A DNA stretch of 64,000 bases from Hyphomicrobiales bacterium. GTDB lineage: Bacteria; Pseudomonadota; Alphaproteobacteria; Rhizobiales; Rhizobiaceae. The stretch's first letter is position 1. The number at the start of each line of letters is the position of its first letter. The notes under the pieces were generated by a model. It made no database searches and was not told where the DNA came from. It was given only the letters and a program-made list of their open reading frames with translations. A program made the position numbers and the translations under genes. This document shows, piece after piece, positions 25,493 to 34,498 of this stretch. The stretch lies in assembly GCA_900473175.1 (NCBI GenBank), contig UCKM01000005.1, positions 1 through 64,000 on the forward strand, in the 5' to 3' direction.

Positions 25493-26230
25493 TTATTGCG
25501 GCAAGCTGAGTTTCGCCATGCGGCCTCCATCAATTGTCCACACCTGTCCAGTTACAAAGGATGCTTCGGAAGAGGCTAACCACGCCACCAAACTCGCCAC
25601 TTCCTCCGGCCTTCCGGTCCGCCCGACGGGGTGAATTTTGCCAATCGTGCGACGAAAGCCTTCCGGATCGGGCATGCCTTCGATGAACTCGATATTCAGA
25701 TCGGTGTCGATCCAGCCGGGCGCAACCGCGTTGCACCGCACTCCTTCGGCACTGTGATCGATAGCGACAGCACGGGTCAGTCCATGAATGCCCGCCTTGG
25801 AAGCGCAATAGGCAGCGTGTCTTGGATTGGAGCCTAAGCCCTCAATCGAACCGACATTGACGATCACCCCGCCCACAGCCCGGAGATGAGGAAGGGCCGT
25901 TTTGATAAGGATAAAAGGAGTCGTCAGATTTACCGTCATAGTCCGCTCCCAGTCCTCAAGGCTCATATCCTCAACGAGCGATTCCTGCATCATGCCTGCA
26001 TTATTTACCAGCACGTCGAGCCTCCCGGCCCGGCTCACGATTGCCTCCACCGCGCATACTGCTGTCGACGGATTGGTGAAATCGACCACAATCCCTTCGA
26101 ATTCGTGATCCTCACCGCGTTGCGCGGTAAATACGCGCGCGCCTTCATCCCGTAGCCTGCGGGCAATAGCTTGCCCAATCCCTGTACGGCCACCTGTCAC
26201 CAAGACGACTTTTCCTTCAAATCGCGTCAT
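25493..26230 (-). CDS. Short-chain dehydrogenase/reductase
   Basis: A 245-residue classical SDR with the cofactor motif TGGRTGIG at residues 12-19, the NNAG motif in VLVNNAGMM, the catalytic Ser in NVGSIEGLG and the YxxxK pair in YCASKAG. It would oxidise a hydroxyl or reduce a carbonyl with NAD(P). Its start overlaps the stop of another SDR gene by 4 bases. Both follow the ProW-ProV-like transporter genes on the same strand, so they may act on the imported compound or a breakdown product. The substrate is unknown. Confidence 0.9.
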   Translation of the reverse strand: MTRFEGKVVLVTGGRTGIGQAIARRLRDEGARVFTAQRGEDHEFEGIVVDFTNPSTAVCAVEAIVSRAGRLDVLVNNAGMMQESLVEDMSLEDWERTMTVNLTTPFILIKTALPHLRAVGGVIVNVGSIEGLGSNPRHAAYCASKAGIHGLTRAVAIDHSAEGVRCNAVAPGWIDTDLNIEFIEGMPDPEGFRRTIGKIHPVGRTGRPEEVASLVAWLASSEASFVTGQVWTIDGGRMAKLSLPQ

Positions 26231-26961
26231 CCTACCGCCTTTCCTCCGTTAACCTCGACGAGAGAACCGCACATGTAACGCGCTGCGTCTGAAGCGAGGA
26301 ACAAAACGACATCGGCGATATCTTCGGGCTCTGCAATTCGCCCCAGCGGAACTGTCTTGCCCAGTTCCGCCACCGCTGTGTTCGGATCGAAGCCACGTTT
26401 AAGAAAGCCTGTGCGCAGCATCGGGGTGTTCACCTCGTTGGGACATACGGCGTTTACGCGGATGTTCTGATGCGCGTGATCCATGCCCATGCACTGGGTC
26501 AACGATGCGATGGCCGCCTTGGTCATACAGTAAATGGCATGATCGGGGCCGGGTCGAATTCCCCAGCATGACGCAACATTCACGATCGCGCCTCCACCTT
26601 CTGCAGCCAAGATCGGAATTGCAGCACGGCAGATACGGAACGGAGCTTCAACATTCACGCCCAGCGAAAGTGACCAGTCAGCGTCCGTGGTATTTGTCAC
26701 TGTTCCCCGTGTGATAACGCCAGCATTATTGACGACGATGTCAAGCCCCCTGAGGGCCTGAAAGGCAGCCTTAGGCAGGCTGTCCGCATAGCCAGTGTCC
26801 AACAGGTCGCCTGGGAGATGCGCCTCAGCTTCAATTCCAGCGACATCCCGGTCGGCCACCGCGACGCGTGCGCCTTCAGACCGTAGCTGCCGTACAATCG
26901 CCGCGCCTATTCCCCCGGCGGCACCAGTCACAAGGACGGCTTTCCCGCGAAAAATGTCCAT
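26227..26961 (-). CDS. Short-chain dehydrogenase/reductase
   Basis: A 244-residue classical SDR with TGAAGGIG at residues 12-19, VVNNAGVI, Ser in NVASCWGIR and YCMTK as the YxxxK motif. The ATG at 26961 follows GGAAAGGAAAATTATGG, a good ribosome binding site, and removes a 46-residue extension that has no SDR features. It is coupled (ATGA) to the second SDR. A 251-base gap separates it from the ATPase gene upstream, so the SDR pair may have its own promoter. Confidence 0.9.
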   Translation of the reverse strand: MDIFRGKAVLVTGAAGGIGAAIVRQLRSEGARVAVADRDVAGIEAEAHLPGDLLDTGYADSLPKAAFQALRGLDIVVNNAGVITRGTVTNTTDADWSLSLGVNVEAPFRICRAAIPILAAEGGGAIVNVASCWGIRPGPDHAIYCMTKAAIASLTQCMGMDHAHQNIRVNAVCPNEVNTPMLRTGFLKRGFDPNTAVAELGKTVPLGRIAEPEDIADVVLFLASDAARYMCGSLVEVNGGKAVG

Positions 26962-27212
26962 AATTTTCCTTTCCGAATTTCTATCTGGTTTTGCTGAGTT
27001 TCCCGGCGTCCTCGCAAGTGGTGCATCGACGACCGATACGTCCCGGCTTTGTTGTAGACATCGAAAGGAGCTATCGAGACTCCAAGGCGATAACGGCAAC
27101 GTGAAAAAAGAGCTGGCAATGATAGCATCATCGCCAGCGAAAGTGCTTGTCGGGAAAGGAGGAAACCCAACAAGTCGGGAACATCCAAACGAAGTTGGAT
27201 TAAGCGGCAGGG

Positions 27213-28238
27213 TTACCCAGTGACAGCATCCAGTAGATCGTGCCGAGAAATGACGCCAACTGGACGGTCACCATCAACAACCGTGATCACGCCGTCATGC
27301 TCTTTCGCGATCTGGAGGAGTTTCGACAATTTATCTGTCGCAAGCACCGTGGGGCCAGTAAGTGCCGAGGCCTGGGCTCCGGCGATAGGCTTCATCACTC
27401 TCCCTGCAGAAACCAATTCCAATCTAGAGATGCCTTTGACAAAGTCGGCGACGTAACCATCGATCGGCTCCGTCACGATTTGCTCGGCTGTTCCAACCTG
27501 TACGAACCGACCGTCCTTCATGATCGCGATGTGAGTTCCCAAACGGATCGCTTCATCCAGGTCATGCGTGATGAACACAGTTGTCTTCTTCAATACTTTC
27601 GACAACTCCAAAAACTGCTCTTGTAGCTGCCGCCGTATCAAAGGATCGAGCGCCGAGAATGGCTCATCCATGAGGAGTATTTCGGGATCTGCAGCCATTG
27701 CGCGCGCCAATCCGACCCGCTGCTTCATGCCACCGGAAAGCTCGTCCGGATAACGGTCGCCCCAGCCGTCCAAGCTGACAAGCCGGAGCTTTTCCAACGC
27801 AACATCGTGGCGACTCCCCTTCGCCATACCGCGCAGTTCCAAGCTTAAGGCGACGTTGTCGATGACAGTCCGGTGTGGCAGCAGCGCCATGTTCTGGAAA
27901 ACCATGCCCACGCTTTGAGAGCGCATTTGGCGGAGTTGAGTTCCGTTCAGGGAATTAACGTCCTGATTGGCCACGCGTATCGAGCCAGCGGTCGGTTCAA
28001 CAAGACGGTTAATATGACGAACGAGCGTGGATTTCCCGGATCCGGAAAGCCCCATGATACAGAAAATCTCGCCTTTGCCGACCGTAAACGAGACGTCCGC
28101 GACGCCTACGACGCAGCCATATTGTTCCAAGATCTCTGTTTTGCTCAGGCCGCGCTCGTTAACAACCTTATGGGCTTCTTTTGACTTATCACCGAAAATT
28201 TTCCAAACATTTCGGCATTCAATGACCGCGTCAGTCAT
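27213..28238 (-). CDS. proV: Betaine/proline ABC transporter ATPase (ProV/ChoV type)
   Basis: A 341-residue ATPase. It begins with the ProV-specific segment NVWKIFGDKSKEAH and continues with Walker A GLSGSGKST near residue 70, Q-loop VFQNMALLPHRTV, signature LSGGMKQRVGLARAMA, Walker B ILLMDEPFSALDPL and the H-loop THD. A C-terminal CBS-like region (KPIAGAQAS, VVDGDRPVGVISRHDLLDAV) matches the ionic-strength sensing domain of osmoregulated relatives. GGAGATTGCT precedes the ATG at 28238. The permease gene lies directly upstream. The binding protein is 6 kb away on the other strand. Confidence 0.93.
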   Translation of the reverse strand: MTDAVIECRNVWKIFGDKSKEAHKVVNERGLSKTEILEQYGCVVGVADVSFTVGKGEIFCIMGLSGSGKSTLVRHINRLVEPTAGSIRVANQDVNSLNGTQLRQMRSQSVGMVFQNMALLPHRTVIDNVALSLELRGMAKGSRHDVALEKLRLVSLDGWGDRYPDELSGGMKQRVGLARAMAADPEILLMDEPFSALDPLIRRQLQEQFLELSKVLKKTTVFITHDLDEAIRLGTHIAIMKDGRFVQVGTAEQIVTEPIDGYVADFVKGISRLELVSAGRVMKPIAGAQASALTGPTVLATDKLSKLLQIAKEHDGVITVVDGDRPVGVISRHDLLDAVTG

Positions 28239-28248
28239 AGCAATCTCC

Positions 28249-29211
28249 TCAATTGTCGATGGCAGGTGATGCCAGCTGATGCGCTGAATCGGTCTGGGAA
28301 GATTTGGTGAACGAACGAATGAGCCCAACGGGACCTCTATTTAGCCATTCGCCCTTCTTTTGGGGTGTCGCGAGCGCTTGCGTCAAGCGGTCCAGCACGA
28401 TCGCGAGAGCAACGATCCCGAGGCCGCCGACAGTCGCAATGCCGATGTCGAGCCTGCCAATGCCGCGCAACACCATCTGCCCAAGTCCACCGACTGCGAT
28501 CATCGAAGCAATCACGACCATCGAAAGCGACATCATCAGCGTCTGATTGACGCCCGCCATGATAGTCGGCAGGGCCAAAGGCAATTGCGCTTTCCAGAGC
28601 AGTTGAGACTCTGTAGCACCGAAAGCACGCATCGCTTCAACGACATCTTCCGGGACCTGCTTCATTCCCAGATATGTCAATCTGACAACGGGTGCGACCG
28701 CAAATATCACAGTGACGATGACGCCGGGGACATTACCGATCCCGAACAGCATGACAACAGGCACCAGATAAACGAAGGCCGGGATCGTCTGCATGCCATC
28801 GAGCAAAGGCCGAAGGATCGCGTATAGGGTTTCCGACCGCGACGCCCATATACCAAGCGGGATACCGATCACGAGGGAAAATATCAGTGAGGTAAGCACG
28901 ATGGCCAAGGTGAGCATCGTTTCCGGCCACACGCCGATAAAACCCACGAAGAGCAAAGTAGCGGCAAGTCCGATGGCCAGCCTGATCCCGGCTATCTGCC
29001 ACGCAATGAGCGCGACGACAATTATTACCACCATCGGAGGCACCGCGCCCAGCGCAGCCATAAAAGACTGCAACATCGAATCTATCGGAGCCTTCACCGC
29101 TTGGAAGAAGGGGCGATAATTATCCACAACCCATCGCAACCCGACCGACATCCAACTGTCGAGCGGAAGCTTTGCGCAGGCGAATGGATCGAGAATCCTA
29201 CATTCTGGCAT
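28249..29211 (-). CDS. proW: Betaine/proline ABC transporter permease (ProW type)
   Basis: A 320-residue membrane protein with a long cytoplasmic N-terminus (residues 1-50) and about seven hydrophobic segments. The permease coupling loop is EAMRAFGATESQLLWKAQLPLALP near residue 190. The pattern VVDNYRPFFQAVKAPIDSML matches ProW-like proteins. It is the first gene of a minus-strand transporter-SDR series and is divergent from the epimerase gene at 29370, with 158 bases between them for shared control. Confidence 0.93.
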   Translation of the reverse strand: MPECRILDPFACAKLPLDSWMSVGLRWVVDNYRPFFQAVKAPIDSMLQSFMAALGAVPPMVVIIVVALIAWQIAGIRLAIGLAATLLFVGFIGVWPETMLTLAIVLTSLIFSLVIGIPLGIWASRSETLYAILRPLLDGMQTIPAFVYLVPVVMLFGIGNVPGVIVTVIFAVAPVVRLTYLGMKQVPEDVVEAMRAFGATESQLLWKAQLPLALPTIMAGVNQTLMMSLSMVVIASMIAVGGLGQMVLRGIGRLDIGIATVGGLGIVALAIVLDRLTQALATPQKKGEWLNRGPVGLIRSFTKSSQTDSAHQLASPAIDN

Positions 29212-29282
29212 CTGTTCCCTCTTTTTCTAGGTCTTATTAGTTTTCTTAAATAACACATTGTGAATCGAGACCTTGGCGCAAA

Positions 29283-29303
29283 AAACTAGCCTCACAGTTG
29301 ACT
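29283..29303. promoter_or_regulatory. Shared motif AAACTAGC in the transporter/epimerase divergent region
   Basis: AAACTAGC, then six variable bases, then GTTGACT. A closely similar 21-base sequence lies at 31431-31451 in the only other divergent intergenic region beside the LysR gene (30450-31400). AAACTAGC, an A, AGT and a closing ACT are common to both. It is a candidate binding site for that LysR protein. The evidence is two copies only. Confidence 0.4.
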
Positions 29304-29369
29304 TTATTTCGGCTGTGCTCGCCTTCGAAGCATCCTAACGTCGGCCAACGGCAATTATGGGAGACTTCG

Positions 29370-30473
29370 ATGAAGCTGACGGCAATTAACGTTTACAATG
29401 TAGACCTTCCCGTTGTTGGGAAGTACAGAATGTCCATGGGTTCCGTTTCATTGCTGCAGAGCACTGTGGTCGAACTCATTACCGATGAAGGCGTAACCGG
29501 GTTTGGCGAAACCTGCCCCGTCGGTCCAATCTACCAGCCCCAGCATGCACTCGGCGCGCGCGCCGCACTTGAAGAAATGGCGCCAAGCCTAATTGGCCTC
29601 GACCCCAGAAATTTTGGACAATTGAACCGTGCCATGGAGTCTGCACTCAACGGCAGCAGGTACGCCAAGGCCGCAATCGACATCGCCGCTTGGGATATCT
29701 GCGGGAAGAGTTATGGACGACGAATCTGCGACCTGTTGGGCGGAGCGACTGGAGACACCATAGCGACATACTACTCCATCCCGGTCGCATCTCCGGAGGA
29801 AGCGGCCAGAGAAGCGCGTGAACGCCAACGCGAAGGTCATGATCGGCTTCAGATTAAGATTGGCGGGCGCGATGTTGAAGAAGACATCGAGACGCTCCAC
29901 CGTGTAAACGAGGCCATCAAGCCTGGCATGCGCCTCGCCGCTGATGCCAATCGAGGCCTGACAAGCAGGGATGCACTCTTCTTGTCACAAAGGTGCCGGG
30001 ACATTTCCTTTGTTCTGGAACAACCGTGCAATACGATGGAGGAGATCGCCGCTGTCCGCTACCAGCTTTGTCACCCCGTATACATGGACGAACTGGCCGA
30101 AGACGTGAACAGTGTGTTGCGCGCTATCTCTACGGGGCTCGTCGATGGTTTCGGTATGAAACTCACCCGCGTGGGCGGCATCTCGGCGTTGCGGACGGTT
30201 CGGGATATCTGCGACGCGCGCAGGCTGCCGCATACATGTGATGATTCTTGGGGCGGAGATATTATCGCGGCAGCGTGCGTGCACGTCGGTGCGACCGTAG
30301 ATACGTCCAGATTCGAGGGTTCCTGGATCGCCGCGCCCTACATCGACGGGCACTATGATGAAGAGAACCCTGTCCGCTTAGAAGGCGGCCGCATAAAAGT
30401 TCCGACTGGACCGGGCCTTGGTGTTGTTCCTGACATGGCGAAGTTAGGCTCACCAATCGCGTCTTTTGGCTGA
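29370..30473 (+). CDS. hpbD: 4-Hydroxyproline betaine 2-epimerase (enolase superfamily)
   Basis: A 367-residue enolase-superfamily protein. The two acid/base lysines expected for racemases/epimerases are K163 (LQIKIGG) and K264 (GMKLTRVGG). Metal ligands are D192 (ADANRG), E217 (LEQPCN) and D240 (VYMDE). Sequence patterns GETCPVGP, PHTCDDSWGGDIIAAAC and YDEENP are those I associate with HpbD of Pelagibaca bermudensis, which epimerises trans-4-hydroxy-L-proline betaine (and proline betaine) at C2. GGGAGA precedes the ATG at 29370. Its 3' end overlaps a convergent LysR gene by 24 bases. The specific substrate is inferred from homology and from the downstream enzymes in this island. Confidence 0.87.
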   Translation: MKLTAINVYNVDLPVVGKYRMSMGSVSLLQSTVVELITDEGVTGFGETCPVGPIYQPQHALGARAALEEMAPSLIGLDPRNFGQLNRAMESALNGSRYAKAAIDIAAWDICGKSYGRRICDLLGGATGDTIATYYSIPVASPEEAAREARERQREGHDRLQIKIGGRDVEEDIETLHRVNEAIKPGMRLAADANRGLTSRDALFLSQRCRDISFVLEQPCNTMEEIAAVRYQLCHPVYMDELAEDVNSVLRAISTGLVDGFGMKLTRVGGISALRTVRDICDARRLPHTCDDSWGGDIIAAACVHVGATVDTSRFEGSWIAAPYIDGHYDEENPVRLEGGRIKVPTGPGLGVVPDMAKLGSPIASFG

Positions 30474-31400
30474 CGCCAAGTTGTCGGGTGCTATCTTGCG
30501 CTCTTGTTCAGCCATCTCAAGTAGCCAATCCTTTAAAACAACCGCGGCGGTCGATAGCTCGCGGTTGTTATTACTCGTCAGATAGTAAGCGCCCGGTGCT
30601 GGAAGCATCAAACTTGTCAGCCTCACAAGCTTCCCCTCGTCGATCAAATGCCGGACCAACCGATCCCATCCCACAGCAACGCCTTGGTCCGCCATTGCGG
30701 CCTGCAAGGCGACACTGAATTTGCCGAATCGACGGCCGCCGTTCAAAGCGTGGGGAATGTTGGCGCGCAACAAGACCTCCTCCCAACCCGCCCAGTCCGG
30801 ATCAACCCAGTCGACATGCAGATGAGGGAGTTCCGCCAATTCCGCCGCGGTCACACCTTCGTGTGCCGCCGCAAATCCCAGTCCGCAGACAGGATAAATC
30901 GTATCGTCGAACAGCAACTCGGCCGTCTCGTCGAGCCAGGCACCGAACCCGTACCGAATCCGCAGTTCTACCTCGGCCCGGCGGTAATCCTTTGCGTTGT
31001 CGGAAATCAAATGGTCGACCGCGATGTCCGGATATCGCCGCCAGAAATCAGGCATTCTTGGGATCAGCCACATGGTCGCGAAAGCGTCAGTGCAGGCGAT
31101 CGTCACATTACGCGCCCTATCACCGCGTTTGATGGAGCGAACTACATCTGAGGCTTTAGAGAAACTGCTGGCTAAAACATTGTACAGCTCTTCTCCGGCT
31201 TGGGTGAGCGCGACTCCCTTTCCGTTGCGCACAAAGAGCGGTACGCCAACTTCTTCTTCTATCGCCTTCACCTGTCGGCTGATCGCGCCCGGCGTCACGT
31301 TCAATTCGCCGGCCGCCAGCTTAAAACTAAGGTGCCGCGCCGATGCCTCGAAGACGGCGAGCGTTGTAAGCGACGGAAGGTTGTAAAACCTGCGAACCAT
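30450..31400 (-). CDS. LysR-family regulator, GcvA-like
   Basis: A 316-residue LysR protein with an N-terminal winged helix (LTTLAVFEASARHLSFKLAAGELNVTPGAISRQVK) and a substrate-binding domain. It is flanked by the epimerase gene on one side and, divergently, the MttB-family gene on the other, the classical place for a LysR activator of those genes. AAACTAGC motifs occur in both nearby divergent regions. The inducer may be a betaine or an intermediate. The ATG at 31400 is used; one at 31412 is also possible. Confidence 0.9.
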   Translation of the reverse strand: MVRRFYNLPSLTTLAVFEASARHLSFKLAAGELNVTPGAISRQVKAIEEEVGVPLFVRNGKGVALTQAGEELYNVLASSFSKASDVVRSIKRGDRARNVTIACTDAFATMWLIPRMPDFWRRYPDIAVDHLISDNAKDYRRAEVELRIRYGFGAWLDETAELLFDDTIYPVCGLGFAAAHEGVTAAELAELPHLHVDWVDPDWAGWEEVLLRANIPHALNGGRRFGKFSVALQAAMADQGVAVGWDRLVRHLIDEGKLVRLTSLMLPAPGAYYLTSNNNRELSTAAVVLKDWLLEMAEQERKIAPDNLASAKRRDW

Positions 31401-31430
31401 TTGGCCTCCCAAACCGATTGAAAACTCCGC

Positions 31431-31451
31431 AAACTAGCACAATAGTCAACT
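31431..31451. promoter_or_regulatory. Shared motif AAACTAGC in the LysR/MttB divergent region
   Basis: The second copy of the motif at 29283-29303: AAACTAGC, six variable bases, GTCAACT. It lies 30 bases upstream of the LysR start and about 110 bases upstream of the MttB-family start. This suits simultaneous autoregulation and activation by a LysR protein. Confidence 0.4.
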
Positions 31452-31560
31452 GCCGCGTGAGACTTTTGCATTTGGTTATTCCAGACGGCTCGGTCATTAG
31501 TCTAGCTCGTGCGCGACATAAGGCGCACAACATGACAACCCTGCGGGGAGAACAGGTGCT

Positions 31561-33111
31561 ATGAACATGCAATCCAATGCTGCCAGAAGAGGCGGTCGAG
31601 ATGCCCGCCGAGTGCTTCGCACCACTCCAAAGTTCCAGATGCTCCCGACCTTGAAGCGTGGGCTTCCCGACATGGAACCCATGAACGCCGAGCAGATCGA
31701 GCGCATTCACAACGCGTCGATGGACATTCTCGAGGAAGTGGGGGTCGTCTTCCGCGACCCGATTGCGCTGGAGGATTGGAAGCGCGCGGGGGCAGATGTC
31801 CGTGGCGAGCGTGTTCACCTAGACCGCGCGCTCATTATGGACTTGATCAAAACAATCCCGCCTGACATCAAGTATTACGCACGGAACCCTGATAATAATG
31901 TTGAATTGGGAGGCAAGAACTCAATCTTCGTCCCGATGACTGGCGCGCCATATATGCGCGACTTGGACGATGTCCGCCGGGGTCCGACCATCGCCGATCT
32001 CGGCACCTTCCACAAGCTCGCCCACATGATGCCGGCCCTACACTCTTCTGCGCATCACATCGTGGAGCCGATGGATATTGTCGTTGCCCATCGTCACCTC
32101 CACATCACCTATTCGTCCATGAAGCATTCAGACAAGATGTTTATGGGCATGACAACCTCGGCCAAAAACGCCGAGGACGTCCTCGATATGTGCGCTATCC
32201 TTTTCGGCACGCAGTTCCTTGAAGACCATGCGGTCGCCACGGGTAACTGCAACGGCAACTCGCCCCTCGTTTGGGACCAAACGATGCTTGGAGCTATGCG
32301 CGCGTTCTGCCGCCGGAACCAGCCCGTCTTGTGCTCGCCGTTTGTCTTGGGCGGCGCGAACACGCCCGCGTCGACAGCCCCGGCGGTTGCACAGCTGAAC
32401 GCCGAGGCGCTTTCGGCGCTCGCCTATACCCAGGTGATACGCAAAGGGTGCCCCGCCATCTACGGTCACTTTCTGTCGACAGTGTCGATGCAATCTGGAG
32501 CCCCGATGGCCGGAACGCCTGAAATTTCTCTGATGAACTTTATGATTGGCCAGATGGCCCGGCACTACAACGTCCCGTGGCGTACTTCGAATCTTTTGGG
32601 AGGTGCGAAAGTTTTCGACGCGCAGTCCGGCTACGAAAGCGCAATGACTATGATGGCCGTCCTCATGTCAGGGGCGAACTACATCTGGCATTCGGCCGGC
32701 TGGAACGAGGCGGGCATGCATTGCTCCATCGCCAAATTTCTGGTCGATTCGGAAGTGTGCGCCATGGGCTACCGCATGGCAGAGGGGATCAAGTGGGATG
32801 ACTTCGACGAAGCCCTCGCCGCTGTCCGCGACGTCGGACCAGGCGGTCATTACCTCGGACATCCCCACACACAGGCAAATTTCGAGAAGGCGTTCTTCAT
32901 TCCGAAGCTGTTTGACAACAATTCCGTCGAGCAGTGGGTCGTCGACGGGTCAAAGGACGTCAAGCAGCGCGCGCTTGAGCAGGCGCGCTATCTTCTGTCG
33001 GAATATCAGGAACCCAAACTCGACGTTTCGGTCGACGAGGAGCTTCGCGCATACATGGACCGCCGGAGCCGCGAAATCCCGACGGTCGACGCGCTGAACG
33101 AGGACTACTGA
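31561..33111 (+). CDS. MttB-family (trimethylamine methyltransferase-like) protein without pyrrolysine
   Basis: A 516-residue protein of the MttB superfamily, recognisable from LPDMEPMNAEQIERIHNAS, DILEEVGVVFRDP, ANTPASTAPAVAQLNAEALS and the closing ARYLLSEYQEPKLDV. Archaeal MttB uses pyrrolysine. This reading frame has no internal TAG, so it belongs with non-Pyl members such as MtgB (glycine betaine) and MtpB (proline betaine), which move a methyl group to a corrinoid protein. No corrinoid protein or methylcorrinoid:acceptor methyltransferase gene lies in this window. A GlxA-type regulator follows after 26 bases. Likely substrate is a quaternary amine, but acceptor and direction are unknown. 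Confidence 0.85.
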   Translation: MNMQSNAARRGGRDARRVLRTTPKFQMLPTLKRGLPDMEPMNAEQIERIHNASMDILEEVGVVFRDPIALEDWKRAGADVRGERVHLDRALIMDLIKTIPPDIKYYARNPDNNVELGGKNSIFVPMTGAPYMRDLDDVRRGPTIADLGTFHKLAHMMPALHSSAHHIVEPMDIVVAHRHLHITYSSMKHSDKMFMGMTTSAKNAEDVLDMCAILFGTQFLEDHAVATGNCNGNSPLVWDQTMLGAMRAFCRRNQPVLCSPFVLGGANTPASTAPAVAQLNAEALSALAYTQVIRKGCPAIYGHFLSTVSMQSGAPMAGTPEISLMNFMIGQMARHYNVPWRTSNLLGGAKVFDAQSGYESAMTMMAVLMSGANYIWHSAGWNEAGMHCSIAKFLVDSEVCAMGYRMAEGIKWDDFDEALAAVRDVGPGGHYLGHPHTQANFEKAFFIPKLFDNNSVEQWVVDGSKDVKQRALEQARYLLSEYQEPKLDVSVDEELRAYMDRRSREIPTVDALNEDY

Positions 33112-33137
33112 AGCGCGTTGGTGAGGAGACAGGATGC

Positions 33138-34247
33138 ATGAGGACCACTTGGGAATGGACGGACGGGGGAGCCGCTTACTCCGTGGGCGAAGTTGCCACC
33201 GTCAGCAGATCGGACTCGACTGACTTGAATGCGCCAGCCACGATTGCGATCATTTTGTTCCCAGGGTTTTCTCTTCTCAGCCTTTCGTCCTTTCTTGCAC
33301 CATTCGAGAAAGCGAATGCCATATTGAAAAGGCAGAGATTCCGCTGGACCTTCGTGAGCCAGTCCGGCGTCTCCGAGACCTGCAGCCTCGGACTGGTGAT
33401 GCCGGCCCCATTGCGATTCTCGGAAATCGCGCCGAAAATGCGTTCCGCTGGCAACACGGAGATGGTCGTTTTGGTAGCCGACGGGATTACCGAGCCCGGG
33501 ATGCCGAGTGACCTGACAGGCCCGATACGCTTTTGCATCCGGCAAAACATCCCGGTCGTCGCCCTCGGAACCGCCACATGGCTTCTTGCTGAGATGGGGG
33601 CGCTGAAAAATATCGAGTGTACGATCCATTGGGAGAGAATGGCCGCGTTTTCGGAGACCTTTCAAGGGCCCCGGGTGACAGACGCGATCTATACCGAGGA
33701 CGGTGGCATTTGGAGTTGCGCGGGACAAACCTCGGCATTCGATCTCGCGGTCGCTCTTCTCGAGCGAACGCTGGGTACACACCTCACCATGGACATTTGC
33801 AAGAGCAACGTCGCGCAAGGAGTCAGGAATCAAACGCATCGCCAGACTGGCTGGCTTGCGTGGAACTCGTCTTGCACGAGCGACAAACTGCCCCAAGCCA
33901 TTTCTTTGATGGAGACGTGTCTTGACGAACTGCTACCGCTCGACCGAATTGCCAGAACGTTAACTATCTCGCGGCGGCAGCTGGAGCGCCTCTTCGAGAC
34001 ATACCTCGGCACCTCTCCTCACAAGTATTACCTCAAGTTAAGGCTGGATCGCGCAAGGCAGTTGATCGAATCCACAAACACACCGATCCTCGAAATCGCT
34101 GTGGCCTGCGGTTTCGTTTCGTCCTCTCACTTTACCAAATGCTACCGCCTTGAGCACGGATGCACCCCCACGCAAACAAGGTTCTCGCGCATGAATCGCC
34201 CGACGATTCCGAAGAAGGTGCGGCGGCGCGTCCCCTCCCAGCAATAG
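33138..34247 (+). CDS. AraC-family regulator with DJ-1/PfpI domain, GbdR/CdhR-like
   Basis: A 369-residue regulator. Residues 35-215 form a DJ-1/PfpI-like domain (IAIILFPGFSLLSLSSFLAPFEKAN, GTATWLLAEMG in place of the usual nucleophile-elbow). The C-terminal 100 residues are two AraC helix-turn-helix units (LDRIARTLTISRRQLERLF, ILEIAVACGFVSSSHFTKCY). GbdR and CdhR, which control glycine betaine and carnitine use in Pseudomonas, have this build. It is 26 bases after the MttB-family gene and precedes ProX, so control of betaine uptake and breakdown is likely. GAGGAGACAGG precedes its ATG. Confidence 0.9.
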   Translation: MRTTWEWTDGGAAYSVGEVATVSRSDSTDLNAPATIAIILFPGFSLLSLSSFLAPFEKANAILKRQRFRWTFVSQSGVSETCSLGLVMPAPLRFSEIAPKMRSAGNTEMVVLVADGITEPGMPSDLTGPIRFCIRQNIPVVALGTATWLLAEMGALKNIECTIHWERMAAFSETFQGPRVTDAIYTEDGGIWSCAGQTSAFDLAVALLERTLGTHLTMDICKSNVAQGVRNQTHRQTGWLAWNSSCTSDKLPQAISLMETCLDELLPLDRIARTLTISRRQLERLFETYLGTSPHKYYLKLRLDRARQLIESTNTPILEIAVACGFVSSSHFTKCYRLEHGCTPTQTRFSRMNRPTIPKKVRRRVPSQQ

Positions 34248-34498
34248 AAAGAGCCGCGCATAACCGGGTGCGGGCGGGCAGCTCGTCGCTGGGGCAGCCA
34301 TCCTCCCACGCACTGCAGAAGACCATCAAACGTCGAGCAAATCTGTTGCGCCCTAGGTGCAAACAACCCAAGCGGATCAGTGCGTTAAAGTCACCTGACG
34401 GTCTACTTTTTTGCGGCGTATCGTTCGAAAAACATGTGTTACCAATCTTCTCACTCCTCGGGAGAAAGAGCTGACAATCAAAAACAGGGGACTGAATT

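Noticed and set aside
31561-33111. Pyrrolysine-encoding MttB
   Set aside because: The frame has no internal TAG over the whole length, and no pylS, pylBCD or tRNA-Pyl is visible in the window.
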